Shown one piece after another: positions 51,259 through 60,229 of a DNA stretch of 64,000 nt. The stretch is from Paenibacillus terrigena DSM 21567 (GTDB lineage: Bacteria > Bacillota > Bacilli > Paenibacillales > Paenibacillaceae). Positions within the stretch are counted from its first letter, which is position 1. Each line of letters opens with the position of its first letter. The stretch spans positions 310,001 to 374,000 of the forward strand of contig NZ_KB895414.1 of NCBI RefSeq assembly GCF_000374845.1, in the 5' to 3' direction. Under the pieces are notes generated by a model, which was not told where the DNA came from, searched no databases, and saw only the letters and a program-made list of their open reading frames with translations. Both the position numbers and the translations under genes were made by a program.

Positions 51259-52230
51259 CTATGTAACGGGATGAGCGTGATGCCACTCTAACACAGCCTT
51301 GGCCGTAGCCATATCCGTGACGAGTACATTGACCCATTTCCCTCGCAAGACAGAACATATGGCTGGGACTTTATCCATACCACTCGCGGTTGCGATCACA
51401 TTCGGTATTCGCCGTAATGTCTCCGCACTCATGCCGATCATTCGCTGTTCAGATGGATAAGAAATCACATGACCCTGCTCGTCTAGAAACGAAGTACAGA
51501 TGCCGCCGACCGCGCCCATAGACTTGATCTCATTCATTTCCTTCGTGCCAAAATACCCAAACTTCACAACAGATGCTTCGTCGGTCACTTGACTGATGCC
51601 TACGACAGCCACATTTACCTGATCCCACATGTCCACGACCTTCGATATCTCCGGCTCATTTACAATCGTATCGCGCACTTCTTTGGACCCTACAACCGCG
51701 GGTGCATTGAGCTGCAAATACTTTGCCTTCAACTTCTCTCCAATGACGCGTGCATTCGAATTCGCATGCCATGTTGCGCCTTCAGCGCCCCAGCCTCCGA
51801 TCAACGGAACGATCTGCATATGCTTGCGGCTGAAATAATTCAGTTCTTTGCTGAGCTCAGAGACCGTTCTCCCTGCCATAATCCCTACGGTGTCATAGTC
51901 TTTAAGTACGGATTCAAGCAGTGCGGCGCCCGCTCTTGCAAGCTTCAAATCGACCAAATGCTGTTCTTCTTCTGGCATCTGAATAATAATCACATCATGG
52001 ATTCCGAAGGTTTCGGCAATCACCCTCTCATACACCTGTTCCTCAGAGTACGGGTTGCGAATCGAAATCTGTACGATTCCTTGCGCTTTCGCAGCACTTA
52101 ACATGCGACTGATCTGCGGTCTGGAAATTCCGAGTCTCTCCGCAATTTCTTGTTGATTGAGGCCATCCATGTAGTACAAATGGCTCACTTTGACGAGTAA
52201 CCTCGTTCTTTCTTCTGCGATATCAGTCAT
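51259..52230 (-). CDS. SorC/DeoR-type sugar-responsive transcriptional regulator
   Basis: This 323-residue regulator has an N-terminal HTH (LYYMDGLNQQEIAERLGISR, then PQISRMLSAA, residues 16-45) and a C-terminal sugar-phosphate-binding SorC domain (VGIMAGRTVSELSKELNYFS, IVPLIGGWGAEG, VAVVGISQVTDEA, GGICTSFLDEQG). Family members are released by the phosphorylated sugar of their own pathway, here the product of the FGGY kinase or TrpA-like enzyme. The start at 52230 follows AAGGGGAA. It is the first gene of the operon and has a good promoter at 52288-52316, so autoregulation is likely. Confidence 0.93.
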   Translation of the reverse strand: MTDIAEERTRLLVKVSHLYYMDGLNQQEIAERLGISRPQISRMLSAAKAQGIVQISIRNPYSEEQVYERVIAETFGIHDVIIIQMPEEEQHLVDLKLARAGAALLESVLKDYDTVGIMAGRTVSELSKELNYFSRKHMQIVPLIGGWGAEGATWHANSNARVIGEKLKAKYLQLNAPAVVGSKEVRDTIVNEPEISKVVDMWDQVNVAVVGISQVTDEASVVKFGYFGTKEMNEIKSMGAVGGICTSFLDEQGHVISYPSEQRMIGMSAETLRRIPNVIATASGMDKVPAICSVLRGKWVNVLVTDMATAKAVLEWHHAHPVT

Positions 52231-52287
52231 GCTGAAAATTCCCCTTTCTGGCACAAATGTTCAAAAATGAAATATTGTTCGTTTTTA

Positions 52288-52316
52288 ATCTTAAAGCCAT
52301 TTCATATATTTGACAA
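52288..52316 (-). promoter_or_regulatory. Sigma-A promoter of the SorC/sugar operon
   Basis: On the minus strand TTGTCA (52311-52316) and TAAGAT (52288-52293) are separated by 17 bp. Between the -10 and the start codon lie two GAACA-type repeats about 18 bp apart, a possible SorC operator. Confidence 0.65.
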
Positions 52317-52395
52317 GGTATTAATTGGTTTTCATTAGACAAAATCATACAAATTTCGTGTAAATGCCGCAAAACTCGATTTTTACAGTTCACGT

Positions 52396-52429
52396 AAAAA
52401 AACCCTAATCCAAATGAAATTTGGACTAG
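52396..52429 (-). terminator. Terminator of xylAB
   Basis: CTAATCCAAAT pairs with ATTTGGACTAG (one mismatch, 3-nt loop), followed on the minus strand by a T7 run. It lies 22 nt after the xylB stop. Confidence 0.85.
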
Positions 52430-52450
52430 AGCTTGAGATACAACGTTCAG

Positions 52451-53944
52451 TTAACGAAATGCGGCTAATGACTCAGATAATACCTTCGTTTGATCATATA
52501 CTTGCTGGTAAAGTCGATAGAGTTGATTGTATTTTGCGACATTTTCCGGGTTCGGCTGATATCTCTGGGCAGGTCTTAAGAACTCATTCGCGCAGGCTTC
52601 CAGCGATTCGAACCACCCGCAGCCGTGAGCTGCAAGCATAGCCGCACCCATCCCTGGACCTTGCTCGCTCGTAAGACGCACAATTTCTGCATCGAACACA
52701 TCCGCTTGAATCTGCAGCCAGGTCTCATTCTTGGCACCGCCGCCAATCGAGATCATCATCGGAATATGCTTCCCTGCATCGCGGAGAATATCAAGCGACT
52801 CCCGTAGTGAAAAAGTAATGCCTTCGATCACAGCCCGCGTGAAATGTTCTTGTGTATGTGAGGCGTCCATGCCGATGAACGAGCCACGAATATTCGCATC
52901 TGGATGCGGCGTACGCTCACCCACTAGATACGGCGTGAATAGCAGCCCCTTCGCACCAACATCTGTGGATGCTAGACCGCTCAGCATTTCTGGGAACGAC
53001 TGTGTCTCGCAGAAAGTATCATGGAACCACTGCAAGGAATAGCCAGCAGCGAGCGTAACCCCCATGGCATAGTAAGCATCCTGCTGCGCATGGTTGAAGA
53101 AGTGAACTTTGCCTGCGACAGGGAGTGCCTTATTCTCCTCATAGGACAAGATCACGCCGGACGTACCGATTGAACACATCGCCTTCCCATCCGATAGAAT
53201 TCCTGCTCCAATCGCACCACAAGCATTATCAGCACCACCAGCGAACACTTTGGTATGTACGGATAATCCCGTCGCCGCTGCAAAGTCCGCCGTCACATAC
53301 CCTACAAAGTCATGGGATTCGACGAGTGGCGGACAGAGCCGTTCCTCCACACCCACTACGTTGCATATCGCTGAACTCCAGCGTTTATTGGCTACGTCCA
53401 AGAGCAGCGTCCCTGCCGCATCGGAATACTCTTGGGCGATGTGACCCGTCATACGGTATCGAACGTAGTCTTTGGGCAAAAGGAATACATCCGCCTGCGC
53501 ATAAATTTCCGGTTCATGCTCCTTCACCCATAGCAGCTTCGGAAGCGTGAAGCCTTCGAGCGCCGCATTACGGGCTGTATCCAGCAGCATTGGACCCAAC
53601 CGATCCTCAATCTGCCGACATTGCTGTGTCGTACGTGTATCATTCCAGAGAATCGCATTCCGCAGCACTTGGTGGCTTGCATCCAGCAAGACAAGGCCGT
53701 GCATTTGGCCTGAGAAGGATATCCCGTCGATGTCCTCTGCCTTCACGCTCCCCATGTCGAGTAGCTGCTTCATAACGTCCATTGTACCTGTTACCCAATC
53801 TTCTGGCCGCTGCTCACTATAACCGGATTGTTCATGGAATAAGGGGTAACTCGCACTCGCTTCATGAACGACATGCCCGTTTCGATCAACCAGCAGTGCC
53901 TTAACGGCACTAGTACCTAGATCAACCCCGATTACATATTTCAT
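52451..53944 (-). CDS. xylB: Xylulokinase
   Basis: The protein has 497 residues. FGGY kinase motifs of xylulokinase are clear: VIGVDLGTSAVKALLVDRNG at the N-terminus, DGISFSGQMHGLVLLD, LPKDYVRYRMTG, GGADNACGAIGAG, and the C-terminal PMMISIGGGAKNETWLQIQA with GPGMGAAMLAAHGCG. It phosphorylates D-xylulose to xylulose 5-phosphate. The start at 53944 was chosen because AGGAGAG abuts the earlier ATG at 53950. It follows xylA by 25 nt; a terminator ends the operon. Confidence 0.95.
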   Translation of the reverse strand: MKYVIGVDLGTSAVKALLVDRNGHVVHEASASYPLFHEQSGYSEQRPEDWVTGTMDVMKQLLDMGSVKAEDIDGISFSGQMHGLVLLDASHQVLRNAILWNDTRTTQQCRQIEDRLGPMLLDTARNAALEGFTLPKLLWVKEHEPEIYAQADVFLLPKDYVRYRMTGHIAQEYSDAAGTLLLDVANKRWSSAICNVVGVEERLCPPLVESHDFVGYVTADFAAATGLSVHTKVFAGGADNACGAIGAGILSDGKAMCSIGTSGVILSYEENKALPVAGKVHFFNHAQQDAYYAMGVTLAAGYSLQWFHDTFCETQSFPEMLSGLASTDVGAKGLLFTPYLVGERTPHPDANIRGSFIGMDASHTQEHFTRAVIEGITFSLRESLDILRDAGKHIPMMISIGGGAKNETWLQIQADVFDAEIVRLTSEQGPGMGAAMLAAHGCGWFESLEACANEFLRPAQRYQPNPENVAKYNQLYRLYQQVYDQTKVLSESLAAFR

Positions 53945-53969
53945 CGCCATCTCTCCTATGGTCTGCTTC

Positions 53970-55283
53970 TTACTCTGACAACAAATATTCGTTCACAACC
54001 GCTTTAATCCGCTCCTGACGACCTGACACATTTCGGATCGGATGGTTCTGGTATGCATAAGCTTCGAGCGATTTCAAAGTCGCTGTACCCGCTGCAATCT
54101 CTGCGCCAATTCCTACTTGGAAGGAGCGGTAACGACTCTCTACAACCTCTTCGAGCACACGATCTTCGATCAGTTTGGCAGCTACCTTCAACCCTTTGGC
54201 ATAGGCGTCCATTCCCGCAATATGGGCGAAGAATAAATCTTCTTGTTCAAAAGATGCACGACGGACCTTAGCATCAAAATTGACGCCGCCACGGCCAATA
54301 CCGCCGTTTTTCAAGACTTCATACATCGTTAACGTTGTCTGTGTCAAATCTTGCGGGAACTCATCCGTATCCCAGCCGAGGAGCATATCCCCTTGGTTCG
54401 CATCGAGCGATCCCAGCATTCCGTTGATGCTGGCTACGCGAATCTCATGTTCAAACGTATGGCCTGCAAGTGTCGCATGGTTCGCTTCCAAATTTAATTT
54501 AAAATGATCTTGTAAGCCATACGTGCGTAAGAAGTTCATCGTCGTCGCAGCGTCAAAATCATATTGATGTTTGGTTGGCTCTTTTGGCTTAGGCTCGATC
54601 AAAAATTGTGCGTCAAAGCCAATTTCCTGTGCATAATCAATAGCCATTCGGTATAGATGCGCCAAGTTATCCAATTCAAGCTTCATATTCGTATTGAGCA
54701 GCGTCTCATAACCTTCACGTCCGCCCCAGAATACATAATTTTCCGCACCGAGCTCTTTGCCGATTTCAAGACTTTTCTTAACTTGTGCCGCTGCATAGGC
54801 GTATACATCTGCATTCGATGTCGTCCCTGCACCATGTACGAACCGCGGATTCGTGAACATGTTCTGCGTGTTCCACAGTAATTTGACGCCCGTGTCCTTC
54901 ATGAACTGCTTCATCATCTCTACAATAACATCTAGATTCTTATTCGTCTCTTGCAGCGTTGCACCTTCCGGTGCGATATCGCGATCATGAAAGGCGAAGA
55001 ACGGCACGCCAAGCTTCGTAATGAATTCGAAAGAAGCCTCTGCGCGAGCTTTGGCGAGATCAAGTCCAGTATAACGATCCCAGTTCCGCACCATCGTCCC
55101 TGCACCGAACGGATCCGTCCCGTTAGCTGTGAACGTATGCCAATAAGCTACAGCGAAGCGCAAGTGCTCCTCCATCGTTTTGCCTGCGACAACTTCCTTC
55201 GGATTGTAATGTTTAAATGCTAGCGGGTTCTTCGAGCCTCTGCCTTCATATGCAATCGTAGAAATACCTTCGAAATAAGTCAT
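53970..55283 (-). CDS. xylA: Xylose isomerase
   Basis: This 437-residue class II xylose isomerase has the catalytic His in [14 protein letters not shown], metal ligands in [34 protein letters not shown] and [19 protein letters not shown], and [20 protein letters not shown]. It converts D-xylose to D-xylulose. The start is ATG 55283 with GGAGG 11 nt upstream; the frame adds a TTG before it. The XylR operator and a sigma-A promoter lie directly upstream. No xylose transporter adjoins. Confidence 0.98.
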   Translation of the reverse strand: MTYFEGISTIAYEGRGSKNPLAFKHYNPKEVVAGKTMEEHLRFAVAYWHTFTANGTDPFGAGTMVRNWDRYTGLDLAKARAEASFEFITKLGVPFFAFHDRDIAPEGATLQETNKNLDVIVEMMKQFMKDTGVKLLWNTQNMFTNPRFVHGAGTTSNADVYAYAAAQVKKSLEIGKELGAENYVFWGGREGYETLLNTNMKLELDNLAHLYRMAIDYAQEIGFDAQFLIEPKPKEPTKHQYDFDAATTMNFLRTYGLQDHFKLNLEANHATLAGHTFEHEIRVASINGMLGSLDANQGDMLLGWDTDEFPQDLTQTTLTMYEVLKNGGIGRGGVNFDAKVRRASFEQEDLFFAHIAGMDAYAKGLKVAAKLIEDRVLEEVVESRYRSFQVGIGAEIAAGTATLKSLEAYAYQNHPIRNVSGRQERIKAVVNEYLLSE

Positions 55284-55326
55284 CAATGATTACCTCCAAA
55301 TGGTGAAATGTCTTGCTTATGGGTTC

Positions 55327-55355
55327 AGTATACATTCATGAACTTAGTTTGTCTA
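55327..55355 (-). promoter_or_regulatory. Promoter of xylAB
   Basis: On the minus strand TAGACA (55350-55355) and TATACT (55327-55332) are separated by 17 bp. The XylR operator overlaps the -35, so bound repressor would block RNA polymerase. Confidence 0.7.
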
Positions 55356-55371
55356 TCGGTTAAACTAAGTT
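55341..55371. promoter_or_regulatory. XylR operator
   Basis: AACTTAGTTT and AAACTAAGTT are perfect 10-bp arms around an 11-bp centre, closely resembling the xyl operator of Bacillus (TTAGTTTGTTT...AAACAAACTAA). It lies between divergent xylA and xylR. Confidence 0.85.
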
Positions 55372-55495
55372 ATTATTACTTTGGTATATGCCGAAAATAT
55401 GTCATTGATTTCAAGAAATTTCTTCATTATGCTGATATAATGACAACAACGATAATTTATCGGTTATACGAATGAACGTACAAGCAGGAGGTTTC

Positions 55496-56638
55496 ATGAA
55501 GACAACAGGTGATCAATTTCTCGTCAAAAAAATCAATAAATCCATTGTTCTAGATACGATTCGGGAGCACTCCCCCATTTCGCGTGCAGCCGTGTCCAAA
55601 ATGACCGGATTAAATAAAGGAACCGTCTCCTCTCTCGTACAAGAGTTAATCGACAATGGTCTCATTCTCGAGATCGGTACAGGTAAATCAAGCGGGGGCC
55701 GCAAACCCGTCATGCTGCTGTTTCATGAGACAGCTGGCTATGCGATTGGTGTTGAGCTGGGTGTTTCGAGTATTCGAACGATATTAACAAATTTGAATGG
55801 CGAGATGATCGAAGAAGATCAACGTCCACTTGATACGACGGATCGCGATCAGGTCATTGAAGAGCTGTTCGCAACAATTCAAGCGATGATCGAACGAGCA
55901 CCGACCTCCCGTTATGGCATCGTGGGTATTGGCATCGGCGTGCCTGGCATCGTAGATGAGAAGGGGCAAATTCTATTCGCACCAAACCTTGATTGGGAGC
56001 ATGTCGATCTGCATACGCTCGTATCCGATCAGTTCGGACTCCCTGTTACCATTGATAATGAAGCCAATGCGGGTGCAGTAGGAGAACTGCAATACGGCGC
56101 TGGCCGCTCTGCATTGAATATCGTCTATATTTCCGTTAGTGAAGGGATTGGTACGGGCATCATGATCGGCGGAGAGCTCTTCCGTGGTACTGCAGGCTTG
56201 TCTGGTGAAATGGGACATATGACAATAGAGGCTAACGGACGCAAATGCCGCTGCGGGAATAAAGGCTGCTGGGAGCTGTATGCCTCTGCTAGCGCCCATC
56301 CGAATTTTGACTTTAAGACCTTGCTGCGCTTGGCTTCTGATGGCGAGGCGGATGGCATCCGCGGATTTTATGAAATCGGTGAATATCTCGGGATTGGCAT
56401 CAGTACGATTATCAACACCTTCAATCCAGAGCTCATCATCATTGGAAATCAAATATCCCGAGCGGAACGCTACATCACGAGCGCGATTCAACAGACGGTG
56501 GCATCACGTTCCTTATCCTATCACCGCAAACATACGACGATTCGATTCGCGCAACTCGAGACCCGCTCCACGCTGCTTGGCGCAGCGTATTATGCGATCG
56601 CTGGCTTTTTCTCGAAGGATCGTGCGACATTGGTGTAG
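55496..56638 (+). CDS. xylR: Xylose operon repressor XylR (ROK family)
   Basis: The protein has 380 residues. The N-terminal winged HTH (SPISRAAVSKMTGLNKGTVS, then SLVQELIDNGLI) is followed by a ROK sugar-binding domain: YAIGVELGVSSIRTILTNLN, IGIGVPGIVDEKGQI, TIDNEANAGAVGE, SEGIGTGIMIGGELFRG. The zinc-site motif GHMTIEANGRKCRCGNKGCW carries one His and three Cys. It has no kinase activity expected. It binds the 55341-55371 operator and is released by xylose. The start at 55496 follows GCAGGAGG. It is divergent from xylAB. Confidence 0.95.
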   Translation: MKTTGDQFLVKKINKSIVLDTIREHSPISRAAVSKMTGLNKGTVSSLVQELIDNGLILEIGTGKSSGGRKPVMLLFHETAGYAIGVELGVSSIRTILTNLNGEMIEEDQRPLDTTDRDQVIEELFATIQAMIERAPTSRYGIVGIGIGVPGIVDEKGQILFAPNLDWEHVDLHTLVSDQFGLPVTIDNEANAGAVGELQYGAGRSALNIVYISVSEGIGTGIMIGGELFRGTAGLSGEMGHMTIEANGRKCRCGNKGCWELYASASAHPNFDFKTLLRLASDGEADGIRGFYEIGEYLGIGISTIINTFNPELIIIGNQISRAERYITSAIQQTVASRSLSYHRKHTTIRFAQLETRSTLLGAAYYAIAGFFSKDRATLV

Positions 56639-56646
56639 TATGATGA

Positions 56647-57273
56647 TTACTCTACTGCGATGACCTGGATATCGATGAGACTATCATGACTATATTCGGC
56701 CCCTTTGGTGTGCCTGCCCGTAAACGTCGTGTTAAAAGTCGCTTGGGAGTGTGGCTCCATCTGGAGTTCAAATGGATCGAAAGTTGCATCGCGCCATTCA
56801 GGATCATGCGAGAGAGGAACAACCTTCATTCTCGTCGCTTGACCATAATTGTAAATTCTGAATTCTTGGGATGAAATAGTCACATCACCCGCTTCATTGC
56901 GTACAATATAGGCTCGTCGATCCTTCGGAACGACTTGAATGGAGCCTGTGTCCTTCACATTGTAATGGATGAGGTACATCGTATTCTCCGTCACCCAGGG
57001 AATCACAGAAAATAATAGGATGACGCCAATCAACAGTCGACTAACAATCTTTGGATAGATGGGACGGTAACCGTTGACGACACCAATGAAACTAATTACC
57101 AACATTACGAGGCCGATAATATTCGGGATATGTAATCCTTGCGTCCCTTCGGACCACGGCGACAACCCGATCGCTCGAAACGCGACTTCACCAAGCGATT
57201 GATTCAGATGACTTCGCGCGAGCCAGATGAGTGAAATCATAAGCAGGAGCAAAAAAACATGCCGCTTCTTCAT
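56647..57273 (-). CDS. Membrane protein with extracellular beta-domain, unknown
   Basis: The protein has 208 residues. An N-terminal hydrophobic segment (residues 5-20) and two more helices (about 45-65 and 73-93) are followed by a soluble domain of about 110 residues rich in beta-strand pattern (SIQVVPKDRRAYIVRNEAGD; FRIYNYGQATRMKVVPLSHD; FELQMEPHSQATFNTTFTGR). The soluble part looks Ig- or fibronectin-like. I do not recognise a family. The start at 57273 follows CTAGGAGGGA. It is convergent with xylR, 8 nt apart, and monocistronic. Confidence 0.75.
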   Translation of the reverse strand: MKKRHVFLLLLMISLIWLARSHLNQSLGEVAFRAIGLSPWSEGTQGLHIPNIIGLVMLVISFIGVVNGYRPIYPKIVSRLLIGVILLFSVIPWVTENTMYLIHYNVKDTGSIQVVPKDRRAYIVRNEAGDVTISSQEFRIYNYGQATRMKVVPLSHDPEWRDATFDPFELQMEPHSQATFNTTFTGRHTKGAEYSHDSLIDIQVIAVE

Positions 57274-57441
57274 CTTGGTCCCTCCTAGCGCGGAATGCAG
57301 GGAGAATCTCCCTATGTATAGCATAGCTCATATTTACAAATAAACCCATAACAATCTGCTCGTGGCAACCGCTGATCCAACATGCCTATGGCTAACGAAC
57401 CCAGTAATCGCTATTTGCCCCAAAATGGGCATTTTGAAATT

Positions 57442-57526
57442 CTAACGAATCGGTGACACGCTATTCCTTACATTTGAGCCTGTTTTCGCTCATTTTGAGC
57501 ACAATAGCGTGTCTGGGATTCGTTAG
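57442..57526. repeat. Inverted-repeat element A
   Basis: CTAACGAATC (57442-57451) and ACACGCTATT (57456-57465) are mirrored by AATAGCGTGT (57503-57512) and GATTCGTTAG (57517-57526), with 4-nt internal gaps in register. A diverged half unit (CTAACGAACCCAGTAATCGC, from 57392) lies just before it and GATTCGTTACACGCC (57567) after it, so the motif family recurs here. Confidence 0.8.
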
Positions 57527-57581
57527 CTCGATAAATGATCCAATTTGAGGTGAATAAGCTCTTTACGATTCGTTACACGCC

Positions 57582-57613
57582 AAATCCCCTTGCGCTATTT
57601 GGCAAGGGGATTT
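57582..57613. terminator. Hairpin AAATCCCCTTGC/GCAAGGGGATTT
   Basis: A perfect 12-bp stem with an 8-nt loop. It lies beyond the end of the pst cluster 2 operon and beyond the start of the membrane-protein gene at 57273. Its right arm also pairs with 57812-57829. Confidence 0.6.
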
Positions 57614-57829
57614 GTTCTGCCTACCAAGGTAATCAGCTGAAGCTTCAAAGGCGTGGGTGTATCCGATGCAGAGCTATAGCGTCCGCCTTTGTCATGAGGA
57701 AACATACCTAACCTTTCCATTCAACATTTCCTCATGACAACAGCGGCGAAATCGGATACACCCAGCCTCATAAGCTACTTCAGCTGATTACCTACACGCT
57801 CCTCATAACACAACAAATCCCCTTGCCAA
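57599..57829. repeat. Nested long inverted repeat B (231 bp)
   Basis: Four pairs of perfect arms lie in strict nested order: TTGGCAAGGGGATTTGTT (57599-57616) with 57812-57829; GGTAATCAGCTGAAG (57628-57642) with 57778-57792; GGGTGTATCCGAT (57655-57667) with 57751-57763; TTGTCATGAGGAAA (57689-57702) with 57727-57740. The unpaired loops are short on both sides, so the whole can fold into one long rod. No reading frame is plausible. It lies after the pst2/phoU operon. Confidence 0.9.
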
Positions 57830-57846
57830 CAAGCACAAGGGGATTT
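57815..57846 (-). terminator. Terminator of the pstSCAB-phoU operon
   Basis: AAATCCCCTTG pairs with CAAGGGGATTT, 3 nt after the phoU stop at 57850. Its left arm is also part of the outer arm of inverted repeat B, so two exclusive pairings are possible. Confidence 0.7.
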
Positions 57847-57849
57847 CCA

Positions 57850-58503
57850 CTAATTGAGTTCTGGCCGCTTCCCCGTTACGAGGAACACGACACTCTCGCC
57901 AATATTCGTTGCATGATCCGCGATCCGCTCGATGTAACGTCCAACGAACGTTAAGAGCATCGCTTGGGATACCGTCTTCGGATCTTCCACCATCAGCGTG
58001 AACAACTCACGCACGATTTGGCTATAGAGCTGATCCACAACGTCATCGTCTTTCGACATTTTGTAAGCCAGATCCACGTTCTCTTCCATATAAGCACGAA
58101 TCGATTCAAAGATCATCTGCTGTACCGTCTCACCCATCCGCGGAATATCGATCAATGGCTTGACGAGCGTCTGCCCTTCAAGACGAACGACAACTTTCGC
58201 AATATCTACGGAGAGATCCGCCATACGCTCCAAATCGCTAGAGATTTTGAAAGCCACGAGAATGCGGCGTAAATCTTTAGCCACCGGCTGCTGTGTGAGA
58301 ATCAACTTGGACCCCACATCCAGGATGCGTTCCTCCATGTGGTTGATCTCTGAATCGCGGGCGATAAGCGCTCGCGCATGATTTACATCCAAGCGCTGCA
58401 GCGATTCGATCGATTCTTTCAGCATTTGTTCCGTTTCGTTACCCATCGTTTCTAACAGCTTCGTCAGTTCATTGAGGCCTGAATCAAATTCTTTTCTAGG
58501 CAT
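57850..58503 (-). CDS. phoU: Phosphate signalling protein PhoU
   Basis: This 217-residue protein has two three-helix PhoU domains. The metal-cluster motifs are in EINHMEERILDV and KISSDLERMADLSVDIAKVV (first half) and FVGRYIERIADHATNIGESV (second half). It links PstSCAB activity to the PhoR/PhoP system and limits uptake. The start at 58503 follows GCAGGAGGAGACGG. It lies 30 nt after pstB as the last gene of the operon, followed by a hairpin terminator. Confidence 0.97.
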   Translation of the reverse strand: MPRKEFDSGLNELTKLLETMGNETEQMLKESIESLQRLDVNHARALIARDSEINHMEERILDVGSKLILTQQPVAKDLRRILVAFKISSDLERMADLSVDIAKVVVRLEGQTLVKPLIDIPRMGETVQQMIFESIRAYMEENVDLAYKMSKDDDVVDQLYSQIVRELFTLMVEDPKTVSQAMLLTFVGRYIERIADHATNIGESVVFLVTGKRPELN

Positions 58504-58533
58504 TGCCGTCTCCTCCTGCACATCGATTTCGGA

Positions 58534-59289
58534 TTAACCGAAACGTCCTGTAATATAGTCCTCGGTACGTTGGTCCGTTGGATTCGAGAATAATTGCTCC
58601 GTCTGCGAGAACTCGACGACTTCCCCGTTCAAGAAGAACACGGTCTGATCCGAGACACGCGCGGCCTGATGCATGTTGTGTGTAACCATAACAATGGTAT
58701 AGCGATCCTTCAGCTCTTGTACCAACTCTTCAATCTTCAGTGTCGAGATTGGGTCAAGGGCAGAAGTCGCCTCATCCATCAAGAGAATATCTGGATTGAC
58801 GGCTAGTGCACGTGCAATACATAGACGTTGCTGTTGACCGCCTGAGAGACTAAACGCGGAACGCTTCAAGTAGTCTTTGACTTCATCCCACAGAACCGAC
58901 TGGCGCAAGCTTTGCTCTACGATCTCATCAAGCTTCTGTTTACTCCGAATGCCGTGCAATCTCGGGCCGTATGCAATATTGTCGTAGATCGATTTTGGAA
59001 AAGGATTCGGCTGCTGGAACACCATGCCAACTTTCTTGCGAAGCGTCTCCACATCCACCTCATTGCTATAAATGTCCGTACCGGTAATTTCTACGCTGCC
59101 TACGATTTTCGTGCCAGCAATCATGTCATTCATACGGTTTAACGTACGCAGCAAGGTCGATTTACCACACCCGGATGGTCCGATAAACGCCGTGACCGCC
59201 TTTTCTGGAATCGTAAGAGATACATCTTTGAGCGCGTGGTACGTGCCATAATATAAATTCAATTTTTTGATATCGATCAACGTATTCAT
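58534..59289 (-). CDS. pstB: Phosphate ABC transporter ATPase PstB
   Basis: This 251-residue ATPase of the phosphate importer has Walker [20 protein letters not shown], the Q-loop [20 protein letters not shown] (a PstB hallmark), the signature [16 protein letters not shown] and Walker [13 protein letters not shown]. It is the only PstB in the window and must serve the PstC/PstA pair of this operon, and possibly that of cluster 1 (39268-41096). It lies 60 nt after pstA. Confidence 0.97.
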   Translation of the reverse strand: MNTLIDIKKLNLYYGTYHALKDVSLTIPEKAVTAFIGPSGCGKSTLLRTLNRMNDMIAGTKIVGSVEITGTDIYSNEVDVETLRKKVGMVFQQPNPFPKSIYDNIAYGPRLHGIRSKQKLDEIVEQSLRQSVLWDEVKDYLKRSAFSLSGGQQQRLCIARALAVNPDILLMDEATSALDPISTLKIEELVQELKDRYTIVMVTHNMHQAARVSDQTVFFLNGEVVEFSQTEQLFSNPTDQRTEDYITGRFG

Positions 59290-59349
59290 ACGTTTCTTCT
59301 CTCCTTTAATTGCAGCTGGAATCGAGCGTCGAGCTTGTTGAAATAGTAT

Positions 59350-60225
59350 TTACAAATTCTTAGAGTATTTGTTTCTGAGTAGGATCGCCGCAAAGTTCAT
59401 AATAAGCAGCAAGCCAAGTAAGAGAATGATACCTGCAGCTGCAAGTTCATGGAAAGCTTCCTGCGGTCTCGAAATCCAGTTAAAGATCTGAATCGGCATA
59501 ACAGTGAATGAGTCCATAATACCATTTGGCAAAAATGCCACGAACGTCAGTGCACCGATCATAACAAGCGGAGCCGTCTCACCAATTGCACGAGATAATG
59601 CGAGAATGACACCTGTCATAATCCCTGGCATCGCGGATGGCAGTACCGAACCGGATACTGTCTGCCACCGTGTTGCGCCCAGTGCGAAGGATGCATCACG
59701 GCGTTGTCTTGGCACCGCGCGCAGCGCTTCTTGCGCAGATACGATAATAATCGGAAGGACCAAGAGCGTCATCGTCAATGCGCCGGATAATAAGCTCCGT
59801 TCCAAATGCATACCGCGTACGAAAATCGTAAGTCCTAAGATCCCGTAGACGATGGAAGGCACGCCTGCTAATGTACTTATATTTAATTGAATAAGACGTG
59901 TAAGCCAATTCTTATTCGCATATTCTTCCAAGTAAATGGCCGCTCCGACACCTAGAATGAAAGAAATTGGCGTCATGATCAGCACCATATAGATGGAGCC
60001 TACGATGGCGGATTTCAGTCCAGCCTTCGAAGCCATCCGTGACGGATAGTTCGTGAACAAGTCCGGGGATAATCTCGATAACCCATCCATCATAATGTTC
60101 ACGAGGAGCGCCATCAACGCTAGGATTCCAACGGCGGTCGCTGCGATAAAGAGTATATGCAGAATCCAATCGATTTTACGTCTACGGCTAATCTGTTCTC
60201 TGTTGGCATCTTGTAAAATACTCAT
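59350..60225 (-). CDS. pstA: Phosphate ABC transporter permease PstA (cluster 2)
   Basis: The protein has 291 residues, six helices, with LGVGAAIYLEEYANKNWLTR, the GVPSIVYGILGLTIF segment and the EAA loop RDASFALGATRWQTVSGSVL. It forms the channel with PstC upstream, 4 nt away. It differs substantially from the PstA of cluster 1, indicating that the two clusters are not a recent duplication. Confidence 0.96.
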   Translation of the reverse strand: MSILQDANREQISRRRKIDWILHILFIAATAVGILALMALLVNIMMDGLSRLSPDLFTNYPSRMASKAGLKSAIVGSIYMVLIMTPISFILGVGAAIYLEEYANKNWLTRLIQLNISTLAGVPSIVYGILGLTIFVRGMHLERSLLSGALTMTLLVLPIIIVSAQEALRAVPRQRRDASFALGATRWQTVSGSVLPSAMPGIMTGVILALSRAIGETAPLVMIGALTFVAFLPNGIMDSFTVMPIQIFNWISRPQEAFHELAAAGIILLLGLLLIMNFAAILLRNKYSKNL

Positions 60226-60229
60226 CTGC

